From Nipponacmea schrenckii (taxonomy: Eukaryota > Mollusca > Gastropoda > Lottiidae), in the NCBI GenBank assembly GCA_030562195.1, contig CM060199.1, forward strand, positions 21,844,338 through 21,908,337: a DNA stretch of 64,000 bases. The letters are read 5' to 3'. Shown one piece after another: positions 9,496 to 20,039 of the stretch (its first letter is position 1; each line of letters opens with the position of its first letter). A program made the position numbers and the translations under genes. The notes under the pieces were generated by a model. The model was not told the DNA's origin and did no database searches. It was given only the letters and a program-made list of their open reading frames with translations.

Positions 9496-10400
9496 TCAGT
9501 GAAAGACAGCATTCAAAACCAAATATGGTTTGTACGAGTTCCAGAAGATGGCAGCAACATTTTCCAGAGTTATGAATCTGATTTTACAAGGTTTGAGTTG
9601 GAATGTCGTTTTAGCTTTTCTAGATGATGCCCTTGTTATGGTGAAGAGTTTCCCGGAACATCTAGAGAATCTGAAAAACGTTCTGGCTAGATTCAAGAAG
9701 TTTGGACTGAAGTTGAAACCGAGGAAATGTAAGACTGAATATCTAGGAAGAATTGTTAGGGATGAAGGTATTGAGGTAAATGACAAACAGTTAGATGATA
9801 TTAGAAATATACCTGCTCCCAAAGTAAAGAAAGATGTAGAAAAATTCCTTGGTTTTGCCAATTACCACAGGATATTCATAAAAGACTTTGCTAAGATAGC
9901 GGTGCCCTTATATGCTTTGACCTCTAAGAAAGATTTTTATGAGGGGGGGGGGAGGAGTAGGAAGCTTTTGATAAACTGAAAGAACTTCTACGCCATTGTT
10001 AGCTTTACCTAATAGAACTGGAGAATTTATTTTAGACACAGATGCCTCAGATGTTGCTATTGGTGGAGAATTATTGCAGGTTCAAGATGGTGAAGAAAGA
10101 GTTATTTCTCATGGTAGCTATTCTTTGACGCCTGTACAAAGGAGGTACTGCACTACCCGAAAAAAATTACTAGCTGTTATAAAATTTACCAGGCTGTTTA
10201 GACATTATTTGATAGGTAGGAAGTTTCGAATTAGAACTGATCACAATAGTCTTCTTTGGTTGATGAAATTTTAGCATCAAGGGGGACAAATTGCTAGATG
10301 GATGGAAGAACTGAGTCAATATTACATGGAGATTGAACACCGTCCAGTCGTTCAGCACATTAATGCTGACATACTCAGTCGTATTGATGTGCCTGGGCCC
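9496..10400 (+). pseudogene. Ty3/Gypsy pol fragment: reverse transcriptase and RNase H
   Basis: Starts mid-RT with AFKTKYGLYEFQKM, then VVLAFLDDALVM (motif with DD), LKPRKCKTEYLGRIV and FLGFANYHRIFIKDFAKIA. A frameshift follows the G8 run at 9945-9953, then RNase H: LDTDASDVAIGG, SLTPVQRRYCTTRKKLLAV, FRIRTDHNSLLWL, with a stop at 10272-10274. The palm's first half is absent; the equivalent part of a Ty3/Gypsy element is present elsewhere at 42767-43330 in reverse orientation. Decayed and inactive. Confidence 0.9.
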
Positions 10401-11947
10401 TGTGATGATTCTGTAGTAAATATGAGCCGTAACAGTTTGCCATGCAAAGGATGCAAATCTTGTGTAAAAGCAATTCAGGATTGGTCAGAATTTGCACAGA
10501 CAGTAGATGATGTAGTACCCATAGCTCAAGAATGCACAGAGGAAGTTAATTGGCCATTACTTTAGAAAGAATGGAAGGAGAAGGCTAAAATTTACCAAAT
10601 GGTCTGCAGTGTTTCGTTAGCTGGTGCTTCAGATACAGATGTTTTGAAGGAGCAACAAGATGATTCGGATTTGAAGACAATTTTGGAGTTTTTGAGGAAT
10701 GGAATAATACCTGATGAGGGAACTTTGATGATAAGTAGTAAAACTTCCAAAGCTTATTGGTTGAATCGTGAGATGTTTTCCTTAATCCTGATGGTATTGT
10801 TTTTCGTAGGAATCCCAAGGTGTCAGATTCCCAACTTGTGGTACCTCGGAAATGTAAGAAGGAAATAATGAAGCTCTACCATGACATCCCGTCAGAGGTC
10901 ACCAAGGTATCTCCAGAACTAGATTAAAAATCAAGGAAAAATACTATTGGTACAAGATGACACAGGATATATACTACTATGTAATTTCATGTTCAGTTTG
11001 TAATCAGAGCAAGAAGGCTACTAGACATGCTAGGTTTCAGATGACGAAATTTTGGAAAGGGTTCACTTGGACTATTTGGGACTGTTCCCCAAAAGCAATT
11101 CTGGGTAATGAGTTTGTTTTAGTCATGGTGGACGAACTGGGTGGAATGTATTCCTGTCCCAAACCAAACTGCAGAATTGACAGCACAAACTGCAGTGAAT
11201 GAATTTTTCTCAAGGTTCGGCTATCCATACCAAATCTTCACAATCCAGGGAAGTAATTTTCAAAGTTTATTGTTTACCAGCTTATGTGAGAAATTACATA
11301 TTATACATAAGGCTTGAACAACTAATTATAGACCTTCTGCAATTGGGCAAGTTAAACGTTACAATCGCACTCTAATGGATTCGGTGCGCCGTTGCGTGAG
11401 TAAGAACCAGAAAAACTGGGATGAGAACATGGCAGAGTTGGCTGGCACACTTCGCTCTTCTATTAACCGACAAACTAGGTACACTACTAATATGTTGATG
11501 CTTGGCAGGGAAATTAATTTTCCAGCAGATATATTTTACAGGTCACCAGTAAAGGATGATTCGGATGTGGATCAATATGTAAGTCGGCTATGTATGAGGG
11601 ATGCATTGAACGTAGCTCAGCAAAGATCTAATAGGGATTATGATGTCAAGATGAATGAGAAGACTTATAAAGTAGGTGACTCTATTTATATTTTGGATAC
11701 AGCATCGATTAAAGGCATATGTAGGAAATTAACGAAATTCTGGAGAGGTCCTTGAGTTATTATAGGAAAGATAAGTGCATCTTTATTCAGGGTCAAAACC
11801 AGAAATACAGTTATGGTTCTTCATCATGATAGAATTAAGTTTTGTCGAGACCATGATCTACCAACATGGATAAAATCTATTCAGTCGAGGGTGAAGGATG
11901 GAGAAGTCTGCAAGAGGAAAGAAAGTTTATTGTCTTTGAAAGAAATC
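10401..11947 (+). pseudogene. Ty3/Gypsy pol fragment: integrase region
   Basis: Continues the element with pieces of the integrase: the zinc-binding part (CSVCNQSKKATRHA at about 10990), the core (ILGNEFVLVMVDELGG; later TNMLMLGREINFP) and the C-terminal SH3-like part (YKVGDSIYILDTASIKG ... LTKFWRGP, stop after it at 11755; continuing as RVKTRNTVMVLHHDRIK). Several stops and frameshifts break it. No LTR could be identified on either side. Confidence 0.82.
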
Positions 11948-12086
11948 TTGGGGTCGAGCCTTTGGTATTGAATGTCTGGAATGGTTTCATGGCAAATGTG
12001 TCAACATCACGCAGGAGCAAGCTGATCTGATCGACGAGTATAAATTTCCGAATTGTGGGGACATAACTTTTGGCGTTTCCCTATAG
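11948..12086 (+). pseudogene. PHD-finger-like segment at 3' end of Ty3/Gypsy element
   Basis: An open frame reads ECLEWFHGKCVNITQEQADL then IDEYKFPNCGDITFGVSL and stops at TAG 12084-12086. WFHGKCV, the ID-Y spacing and PNC match the second half of a PHD zinc finger, although the upstream Cys pair and one late Cys are degraded. It directly follows the integrase tail in the same direction, so it may be the polyprotein's C-terminal domain or an adjacent fragment. Confidence 0.5.
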
Positions 12087-12159
12087 GTTGATTCCTCAAA
12101 AATCTTGAGTTCCGGGAGGAAAGAACACCAATATTATTATTATTACGTTCTCCTTACAG

Positions 12160-13075
12160 ATGAGTAAGTGGATTACGCTAAGCGAGTATAGAAGTAGAGC
12201 TAGTTCGCCAGGTTTTCCCCGTTTGGTTGTGCCACCCAAACGGGAGAAATTCTTGCGGGTTAGAAAGGTAGAAAAGAGGAAGAGAAGATTAGATGAAAGG
12301 AGAGGATTGAATGAAGCCAGGGGGTGGCAGGTTTGGAAACAGAGAGGGGCGGGTAGATGGACGAGGAAGGAGGTCGAAAGGAGAAAAAGAGGGAAGTAGG
12401 AGGAGGAAAGGAGGGTTGTTAGAAGAGAGGCGGGAGGAGTATAGAGTGTTGGAGATGCGGGAAAGGGAGAAGGTGGAAGAGCGCAGGAGATAGGAAGAAG
12501 AAAGGAAATAGAAGAGTGGATTGAGGGAGGAGAGAAGTAGGCAGAGTTTGAGGGGGAAAAAAGGAACAGACGCAAGAGGAGCAGGGAAGAGGGTGAGCAG
12601 GAGTAGAGTTCGCAGGTCGTAGTTAAGGAGAGGAAAGAAGAGGGGGTACGGCCTCGGACTAGTAGCTGCCCGTTTCCTGGATGTGGCGCTCTAAGGAGGA
12701 GGTTGAAAAAACATGTGTTTCAGTGTCATTTACCACCTTTTTTTAAGGACGTAGCACAAGTGGAGGCCGAAATGCAGTGGACACAGTTTATCCGGGCCGT
12801 TGCCTTGAAGATTCCCGGTATTTGGGGGCTCCTGGATAGACTGTGCCATAGGATTAACAGGTTGTCCTTAATACCGGCGTCATATGTTTCCCCCGAGGGC
12901 TGAGGCGGCGATGGTCGCAGCATCGCGCTACAATGGTTGGCGTGTCCCGATGGGGCAATTTTCGATTGCTCCAATAAATGGCATCGGGGCGCTGACACAT
13001 TGGCGGGTGCTGGTAGCAGCCTTGTCCCTAGTAAGTCCAAGGGACAGGGTCTGTTTACATGACTTCCCGGTGTAG
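12160..13075 (+). pseudogene. Degenerate charged ORF with C2H2-like zinc finger, unknown family
   Basis: A highly purine-rich tract (12240-12650) encodes Arg/Lys/Glu-rich sequence interrupted by a few stops. It leads into CPFPGCGALRRRLKKHVFQC (codons from 12667), then H: a C-x4-C-x9-H-x4-H finger followed by LPPFFKDVAQVEAEMQW. After a stop at 12903 a second frame continues with GALTHWRVLVAALSLVSPRD to 13075. I do not recognise the gene; the layout is like a mollusc retroelement gag or a gag-derived family, which is inference. AATAAA occurs downstream at 13272. Confidence 0.45.
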
Positions 13076-13559
13076 TCCTCGGGTAGGAAGCTTTGGGGGT
13101 ATTGCTTACCCGTATTTGGTGAAATTCTTACAGAATGGTAAGGCCATCCTACAAAAGGGGGAGGTGTGTTGTGGAAATGGGTTCTATGAACGTGTTGACA
13201 CGACTACTTCCGATCTGGGATGTGTTCGTGTCGCCAATGGATGTATTCAATCGATAGTGCTGAACAGATAAATAAAGGGTCTTTGCACGTGCAAAGCGTG
13301 AGATGGTATTGGAGAATCTATAAAAACTGGTTGGCAGTGTATCATTTGTCGCAATATTGTATCCGGACTTCGATACGAATACATGTCCATTGGTAATAGT
13401 TTCTAGAAGGTGTTGTACTGTGGTTGACTTTGGAGCATTCCGGGTGAGTCTGATAGTTTTTCCCTTTTGTGTTATACGGTTGATACCTTGGCAGTTTATG
13501 TCCTCGTCTGTCTCTGGCCACGGACGACACTTATAACATCTGAGAGAGTGCAGACGAGG
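13076..13559. other. No gene seen; 3' flank of the zinc-finger ORF
   Basis: It contains an AATAAA (13272) followed by the palindrome TTTGCACGTGCAAA (13282-13295). Short open frames on both strands have no recognisable motif. It could hold an LTR or UTR of the preceding element, but no duplicate copy is in the window to test this. Confidence 0.5.
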
Positions 13560-13905
13560 TTATCCACTTTAAGCATTATTAACTATTTGATTAATTTTCA
13601 TACTTTCTTCGGCTATGTCTATTGATATTTTATTGTGCAAAGTTATAAGTTTTGTGTCTATAGTTTCAATTAACTCACCCCAAAACTTGTCCAGTTTTGA
13701 TTCAATTATTCCGTTTAATTCTTCCTGTTGTTTCTTCACATCTGTTACTGGGATTATCAGGGTTTCCATTGCTTTGTTAGGAACTCAATCGATCCACGTT
13801 GAACATCCACAGTTTTGTTAGTTTTACTGTTGGGCTTAGGAGTTTCACCTGTGCCATCCCCATCCCTTTTCTTATCGACTGAATATTCTGGATTATCACA
13901 CATTA
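13560..13905 (-). pseudogene. Small coiled-coil ORF, possibly non-LTR ORF1 fragment
   Basis: Minus strand: one frame begins MCDNPEYSVDKKRDGDGTGE near 13903 and ends after EFLTKQWKP. The overlapping next frame (13769-13569) reads ELNGIIESKLDKFWGELIET and on to MKINQIVNNA, a heptad-like coiled coil. The two look like one protein split by a frameshift. ORF1 proteins of some non-LTR retrotransposons look like this, but no RNA-binding motif is visible, so the identity is uncertain. Confidence 0.35.
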
Positions 13906-13929
13906 TCATGTTATATTCCTAGTCAGCTT

Positions 13930-15163
13930 CTAAAATGCACAATCTATCGCGGAAATGTATCCAATTAAAGTTGAATTGTTGAAACGCTTCATTGAACAAG
14001 AGAGAGATTTTACACTCGTCTGACTCGTTGTCAGAACCACACATAAAATCAATGGCAGATTTATACAATATGTATATTGAAAAATGCAACCTTCATAATA
14101 AAATACCAGTTTGTCGCCAAATTCTGAAGATGGAGTTTGAACTGATGAATCTGTCGATTTTTCATCCACGAAAAGACCAATGCGACTTATGTGTAGCATA
14201 CGAGGCTGGCAAATTAGATGACGATATTTGGTTATTTGACAGGCAGATTAGAACAATATACGCCCATCTTACGTGTGGGCGTATAAAAATCAAATGATAA
14301 AGCTTTAGCATTGAATGGCGGTGAAGGTTATAAAATGCTTGTTATCACTATGGATTTACAGGCCGTTTTGCTGTCACCAAAGTTACAAGCGTCAGCTTTA
14401 TACTATAAAACTAAATTAGCTGTAAACAATTTTACTCTTTTCAATTTAGTAACCAATGATGTAAAATGCTATAATTGGCATGAAGGGGAAGGTTCCTTGA
14501 CTGCAAATGAATTTGCATCTTCAATTTTTGATAAACCGGTAGAGAATGCGGTAGGCTTTGATATAATTGTGATGTATAGTGATGGCTGTGGCTATCAAAA
14601 CAGAAATGTCATTGTCAAACACACTCCAATATTTTGCAAACATATATAAGAAAACAGTAGTACAGAAATTTCTTGAACGTGGTCACACACAGATGGAGGT
14701 TGATAGTGTCCATTCAGTTATTGAGAGAAAATTAAAACACACCAATATATTTTGTCCTGCCAAGTATGTGGAACTTATTCGTACAGCTAGAAAGAATCGT
14801 GGTCCATACGAGGTCGACATACGTTCTTTCAAAATTTCAGCGAGGTTGGAACTATAAAATGAACATATTAAGTACAAAATAAAATATACTGACTCTTATA
14901 CAAAACTTCCAGTACCTAGACGGACCAGTTCTGTACCAGGTGGAAATCCAAAAGCTTTATATTCGTCTAAGTTAAAAACTAAAGCATCCAAGTTTAAACA
15001 TTTACAGGAATTAAAAGAAGTTTTACCTAAGGATGACATAATTTCTATGATTCTCTTGACAGTCTTAAAATGCATTACTTTCAGTGGAATTGCAAATAAC
15101 CACAAACTTCAAAACGAGAATCCTGATAGGTGCAAATTGATGCTACCCTTTAATGATTCGTAA
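13930..15163 (+). pseudogene. 'SDGCGYQNRN' transposase-like gene, copy 1
   Basis: Same family as 45584-47404, which I believe corresponds to the DUF7869 group of transposase-like proteins. In order: IFHPRKDQCDLCVAYEAG; MDLQAVLLSPKLQASALYYK; NWHEGEGSLTANEFAS; IVMYSDGCGYQNRNVIV; FLERGHTQMEVDSVHSVIER; NPKALYSSKLKTKASKFKHL; end LPFNDS with TAA at 15161-15163. Conserved acidic residues in MDLQ, SDGC and MEVDSVHSVIE could be a DDE-type site (inference). It is broken by a 36-base TATACGCCC insert at 14254, a frameshift near 14600 and stops near 14855. No N-terminal exon or TIR was found. Confidence 0.75.
14254..14290. mobile_element. Minimal TATACGCCC hairpin inserted in copy 1
   Basis: ATACGCCCATCTTACGTGTGGGCGTAT is a near-palindrome followed by AAAAA. 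The same CTTACGTGTGGGCGTATAAAAA occurs at the end of the element at 43490-43910. It ends the reading frame between the conserved FDRQ and the MDLQ block, so it is an insertion into the gene, reduced to the terminal hairpin only. Confidence 0.7.
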
Positions 15164-15697
15164 TGTTAGTTATTATAGTTTGATTCCAAAAAGACTTGAT
15201 TAAATTATTAAATCCGAAATAGGATTCCGTCCATCTATAGTTGTGGTATACATGATTTATTGTTGTTTTGTGTTTTCGCTTACTTGTTTGTTTGTTTTTT
15301 TAAATAAATGTATATGAATTCAAAAGCTTAAACTTTTTCCCTTGTTTCATATATAATGAATTCAAAAAAGCTCGTAAGTCACAGCATTCTGATAAAAAAT
15401 CCTCGAATTTCATGTAATTTTGTCAGAATGTGAATAAACATAAAAAAAAATTGCATAAAACATATCAGAAGACTTCAAACTATATGCTAGTAGATTTTGG
15501 AATGCTGTTACAATGGTTGCTGTTGCTATAAGATAAGCTGATATAACACTTATAGTTTTAAAAGTAGTGTCTATCCTATCCCAACTTTTTGTAATGATTG
15601 AATTCTCCTTCTAACTCTTTTTGTTTACGCATCATAACATCTTGTAAATTCTGTGTGTTTAATTCTTAACTATTCATTTTTTTAGGAATTAAATTAA
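15164..15697. other. AT-rich intergenic stretch, nothing recognised
   Basis: No coding motif, repeat copy or RNA gene is visible. Poly-T and poly-A runs and one AATAAA-like site near 15303 occur just after the transposase-like gene. Confidence 0.6.
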
Positions 15698-15900
15698 ATG
15701 TGCCAGGCTTTATTTGTTTCGGACAATCATCCGACAGCCTCAAACACATGAAATCTTAGCTAATCAGAAATAGTCTACAGAGCTTACCTTTGAAATTTGA
15801 GCCTTCAAATCCATGTGTATCCATAATTATCCGTGTTTGAAAAATCATAATGACTTAAGAAATTACAAACGTCCCACCATATTGGAAAACGGTTCGTCTT
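15698..15900 (-). repeat. Promoter/first-exon-like repeat, copy 1
   Basis: Reverse complement of 38040-38238. On the minus strand it has a TATATA motif (15942-15950), then ATG at 15824 reading MDTHGFEGSNFK, then G|GTAAGC, a good splice donor, at 15788/15787. The donor and 37-nt coding stub are conserved in both copies. The downstream 90 bases are also shared. It looks like a captured 5' gene end rather than a complete gene. Confidence 0.65.
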
Positions 15901-16430
15901 GATAATCAAAGAGTTATCCTTCCCGTCGTGCAATAGCGGTCATCTATATAAACAGCCTACAACGCATTTTTCAATTGTAGACTTTGTCAACAGGACACAA
16001 AATTTTCATACTGACTGGAGACCAGCCGCGTACAGCACGGAAAAAAAAAATGAAAAGTGAATTTTTTTGTTTGAGGCATATTTCAAGGTATTTTGCGATT
16101 TTCTCAGAGCTTGAATATTTCTGAGGACTGTTTAAATGTAATAAAGGCCCAAAACGACCCATAAAAATCGGGCCTGGGCCCCTTTAACTGTATTTGTGAT
16201 GAACCAATGTTTTTCGTAGACAAAAATATTATATTGTCTTTGTGTCTATAACCAAGATATCATATAATAATTGGTATTTATCTGTTATACTTTCTATTTT
16301 AAAACGTGCAAAGTAATCTGCATTTGCATTATTTTCCATTATAAATATGGGTTACAAGGTGTTAAAAATGTTTTATTTACTTGAGATTTATGAATAGAAA
16401 TTGCAGTAACAATATTATCAAAATAAAATC
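15901..16430. other. No gene seen
   Basis: AT-rich. An open minus-strand frame (15971-16162) has no recognisable motif. GGGCCTGGGCCCCTTTAA at 16172-16189 resembles the GCCCCTTTAA that ends the related repeat at 38228, so this may be the outer part of the same repeat family. Confidence 0.5.
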
Positions 16431-17791
16431 TTATTTCCATTTAAAAAATCTATATATTTTTCTTCCCTCCTTATTATTTATCAAATTTACAATTTGTGTT
16501 TTTTCATTCGTCACTAATATAAAATCCAGGGAATATAAATAGTACTCGACAATGAAAAATGGTATTTGTTTTCTATCAATTGCCTTATATAGTGAACGTA
16601 TGTACCTTGTATGAAGTTCTTTAGCTTTAATCCAATCCATCGACAAAATCTGTATTATTGGTATTTCGTTAACTAAAATATTTATAACTTTCGCAATAAT
16701 TACAAATCTTTTTTGTTTTCCACCTTTTGTTATTGTGGAAATTGTTTTTTCATATATTACATTTTGTATATTTTCTAAACCTTCTGTAATTTCATTTTGA
16801 ATTAATGATTTTATTTTAATTTTAAAAGGAAATAATATAGTAATTAACCGCTTCAGATGAAGTAGTAATTTCAAATCTTGCAACGTTGCTTTTCTCAACA
16901 ACAGCTTTAAATTTAGATGGCTCAATTAATCTTCCTACATATTTTGCATCAAATCCATACTTTACTAAATTACCATCACTAACGGGTAAAAAATAATTAT
17001 TTTCTATCGATAGAAATTTTTTATTAATTTCTAGAAACATCTTTTCATTTTTTATGTCTCTCGACTTAATTTTTTCATCTTATTGAGATATTGATGATTT
17101 TAATCTCTCTAATTGCGCTTTGTCTACTACATTAGCCAATTGCTGTTCGATAAAAGTTTAAATTTCTGTTAGTTCATTGTTATCATTAAGTTTTAAATTC
17201 TATCATCTAATTGGGATATTAATGAGGTTACATTCTGTCACTGAGTTTTATCAACCACATTTTACTAATTGTTGTTGAATATAGGTTTTAATTTCTGTTC
17301 ATTGTCGTCAGTGAGTTTCGTTTCTAGATTAGCTAATTCTTGTTTCACTCTTTCTTCATTTACACCCGGTTAATGTTACCTTTCAGTTGTTTAATATCTG
17401 ATTTGTTGAGTTATTTTTTCGTCTAGTTGTGATATTAATAAATATATTATTCTCTCCAACTGAGTTTCATCATCTATATTAGCTAATTGTTGATGATAAC
17501 TTTCTAGTTTTTTTATCATGTGAGTCTAAAAAGTTTTTGATGGTTTTCTAATTGGTTTTATCTATACATTATTTTTTGATGTAAACTTTTTGTTGATTGA
17601 ATTAAATAACCTTTATTTATTGCATATTTTGTCAGTTGAGGAAATCTTAATTTTATTATTTTGAAATTATTCATATCTATATCACCTTGAAGTGTGTCTC
17701 CAGTTTGATCTAAAAAATATGATTTGAATTTATTAATCGATAATGTAGGAGCTTCATTCTTGAAGTTTCCTAAACCAAATTTATTAGCCAT
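16431..17791 (-). pseudogene. Phage-tail-fibre-like virion protein with coiled-coil repeats
   Basis: The minus-strand ORF starts MANKFGLGNFKNEAPTLSIN at 17791 and contains TGDTLQGDIDMNNFKIIKLR and AINKGYL, the motif that precedes the shaft in many tail-fibre proteins. Next (about 17540-17050) come degenerate coiled-coil repeats such as DDETQLERIIYLLISQLDEK and ANVVDKAQLERLKSSISQ, broken by stops. The C-terminal part resumes in two frames: 17040-16822 (NYFLPVSDGNLVKYGFDAKYVGRL) and 16925-16431 (ending GRKIYRFFKWK). I interpret it as an attachment or structural protein of an endogenous virus-like element; the exact family is not recognised. Confidence 0.5.
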
Positions 17792-17875
17792 TTTTTTAAA
17801 ACAAGGTTTTATACTATTCGTTCAAATGGTTTACCTCAACTTAATTGATAAGAAGTTGACCATAAAATTTATCTG

Positions 17876-18310
17876 GTTTTTATACGCCCACATGGAAATG
17901 TGGATGTATACTGCCGTTGACCCTGTCCGTCGCTCCGTCGGTCAATCAACATTTCCTGTGACCGCTATAGAGACTACAGTTTTTAATTGATTTCAATAAA
18001 ACTTGTTGTAATCATTTATCTTGGTGAGATCTTGGTTAAGTGCGAATTTGACAAACGGTTTTCGAGTTATTGCACTTGATTTGGCAAAAATGCGTCAAAA
18101 TTTGTTTGTGAACACAATAGAGACTAGTGTTTTCAACTGATTTCAATGAAACTTGATGTGGTTATTGGTATTGCTGGTTCCCGTCTGTCCATCGATCCGT
18201 CAACATTTTTGTGAACACTATAAAGACTAGTTTTATTTGATTTCAATAAAACTTGTTGTAATGATTTCTCTTGGTGAGATCTTGGTCAAGTTCAAATTTG
18301 GCAAAAATGT
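17876..18310 (+). mobile_element. TATACGCCC (pearl/HINE-like) element, 5' end and internal repeats
   Basis: Begins TTTTTATACGCCCACATGG with the hairpin ATACGCCCACAT/ATGTGGATGTAT, then the GTCCGTCG tract and internal units with GAGACTACAGTTTTTAATTG, TTTCAATAAAACTTG and TTGGTGAGATCTTGG repeated about twice. The 3' end (GTGGGCGTATGT, CTTGCCTGGCAAG) is absent, so this copy is truncated. It adjoins the start of the tail-fibre-like gene. Confidence 0.8.
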
Positions 18311-18765
18311 CTCGAAGAGTGTAAATCTGATCTTGATAAGCATAGGGACAGCTGCGTTGGTATTGTAGGTACTCAAAAGCTACATTGCATCAAAGTCCTA
18401 GACACTAACCTTGTAACATATGCCAACTATTCCTATTCTAATAATTGGACAGAACAATTTTTTTTTACCCTAGTGACGAAAAACAAGTAGTTATAGAAAT
18501 CGAATCTTACTATGCTGTGTATTTGAATGAGAGATTTTATATAGGACGAGTACTAGCACACAACATTAAATCTAACACTGTTACAATGAAATTCTTACAA
18601 GACAATTTTTAAGAGCAGTAAAAATGGCCAACATCAGCAGATGTTGCAACAGTTGATATTATGTACATATTTAACGGTCCATTAATTAACTGTGGAAATG
18701 GTCCCTTTACATTCCCTAACATTAAACTTATTACAAAACGATATAAAGAAATTTGCAAAACAAAT
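18311..18765 (+). pseudogene. Fragment of an unidentified protein, tudor/SH3-like C-terminal domain
   Basis: Plus-strand coding remnants. LEECKSDLDKHRDSCVGIVG ends in a T-run frameshift near 18465. Then VVIEIESYYAVYLNERFYIG-RVLAHNIKSNTVTMKFLQDN, two stops, then ATVDIMYIFNGPLINCGNGP. The YYAV-x7-YIGRV and MKFL pattern is a small beta-rich domain seen at the C-terminus of uncharacterised invertebrate proteins (from memory). Function unknown. Confidence 0.4.
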
Positions 18766-19100
18766 ACAGTCAAACCTGTATTAAGCAACCAGTCAAGGAA
18801 AGTGGCTGGATGTGGTGCTTAATACAGGTGGTTGTTGAATACAGGTGGAGGAAGTGCTGATGAGGGAGGACATACACACATGTTTACATGTCAATATCCA
18901 ATATCTTTATTCAATAAGAACATAACAACAAACAACATATCAATTACTCTCTCTTTTCCAGTTGGAAATAATCGGTTACACATTGCTGCTTTGTCTTATT
19001 GCCAACCATAAATGTAGCAATATTACGGGTACACTGACCATTGCCAGCCATATCGATGACCTTGACCCTTTCACCAAGCGTAAGAACCAGTATTGACTGT
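18765..19100 (-). mobile_element. pogo/Tigger-like non-autonomous element
   Basis: The left end ACAGTCAAACCTGTATTAAGC follows TA. The right end CCAGTATTGACTGTA is its imperfect inverse. Inside on the minus strand is LGERVKVIDMAGNGQCTRNI followed by ATFMVGNKT, a remnant of the pogo helix-turn-helix DNA-binding domain. An inner inverted repeat (CCTGTATTAAGC ... GCTTAATACAGG, 18779-18832) indicates rearrangement at the left end. The catalytic domain is gone. Confidence 0.6.
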
Positions 19101-20039
19101 AGAAACCAGGACTGATCTTCACAATCAAAGAGAACAATTCGTCCTTTAAATCATTTTGTGATGCTGTCTTGAATAGATATGTAAATACATGTATAATTAT
19201 TTATTTGACGAGTTGTATTTAATTGATACGTAAATAATATCGGCAAGTTTAAGTTGAGAATCATTAAGTGATGCATTACTGCATAAGACGCCAGCTTATA
19301 ATCCTCAGTCCTAGACTTTTGAATGGCGGTTTTAAGATATCGACAAAATCTTTTTGCCAGTTTCCCAATATACACTGTAAATGTCACAACAATCTTTTGA
19401 TTATGTTCAATCAATACAATTATAGGCGTAAAAGATTTATTAATAAAATGGTATAAGTATAATAGAACGAAAACACTATCGAAATATGATTTATCATTTA
19501 AATGTTCAATCAAGACAATTATAGGCATAATCGATTTATTAATAAAAGAGTATAATAGTTTAATAATTTATTATTTTTAATGATGTTTAAAGTTGCCTTT
19601 TCTTGTTATTCGTGGTCAAATTAAGCTTACTTATTGATAAAATAGTGTTTCTAATGAATAATCCACGCATTCATAATAAACCTTCTGTGGACTTAAGAAG
19701 GCCCATGGAATTCATTCGAGTCTTTTCTTTTTAAAACGAAATCCATGTTTGTTCACGTGACTAAAATGACGTCAATTAGTAAACTCTCGTGCAGTATTTA
19801 TAAGACTGGATAATCGCGACATGGTTTGTTGGTTCTGGTAGAAGGATTGGGAATTCCCTCTTAATTAGGCTGATTACGGGTTAATTAGGACTTGTGACAA
19901 ACTGGTATTTTTCCCATTCATAAGAACATCTCTACGTTCGATTTATATAAGTATTAGGGGTCCCATAATGGAATATATGTATATATAAATTAACGATAAG
20001 AAGGGAACTTATCTTTATAAAATACACAGTATAATTATA
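19101..20039. other. No gene recognised; contains a 57-bp direct repeat
   Basis: TGTTCAATCAATACAATTAT at 19408 recurs, with the next 35 bases, at 19502 (58- and 57-base copies). An open minus-strand frame (19528-19151) spans both and includes LKTAIQKSRTEDYKLASYAV, which I do not recognise. The rest is AT-rich without features. Confidence 0.55.

Noticed and set aside
12096..12575. 159-codon minus-strand ORF rich in Ser, Pro and Leu
   Set aside because: It is the antisense of the purine-rich tract, where lack of stops follows from base composition.
18857..18864. CTGATGAG as a hammerhead ribozyme core near a mobile element
   Set aside because: No GAAA strand and no flanking stems I, II and III could be paired; the same is true of CTGATGAG at 10713.
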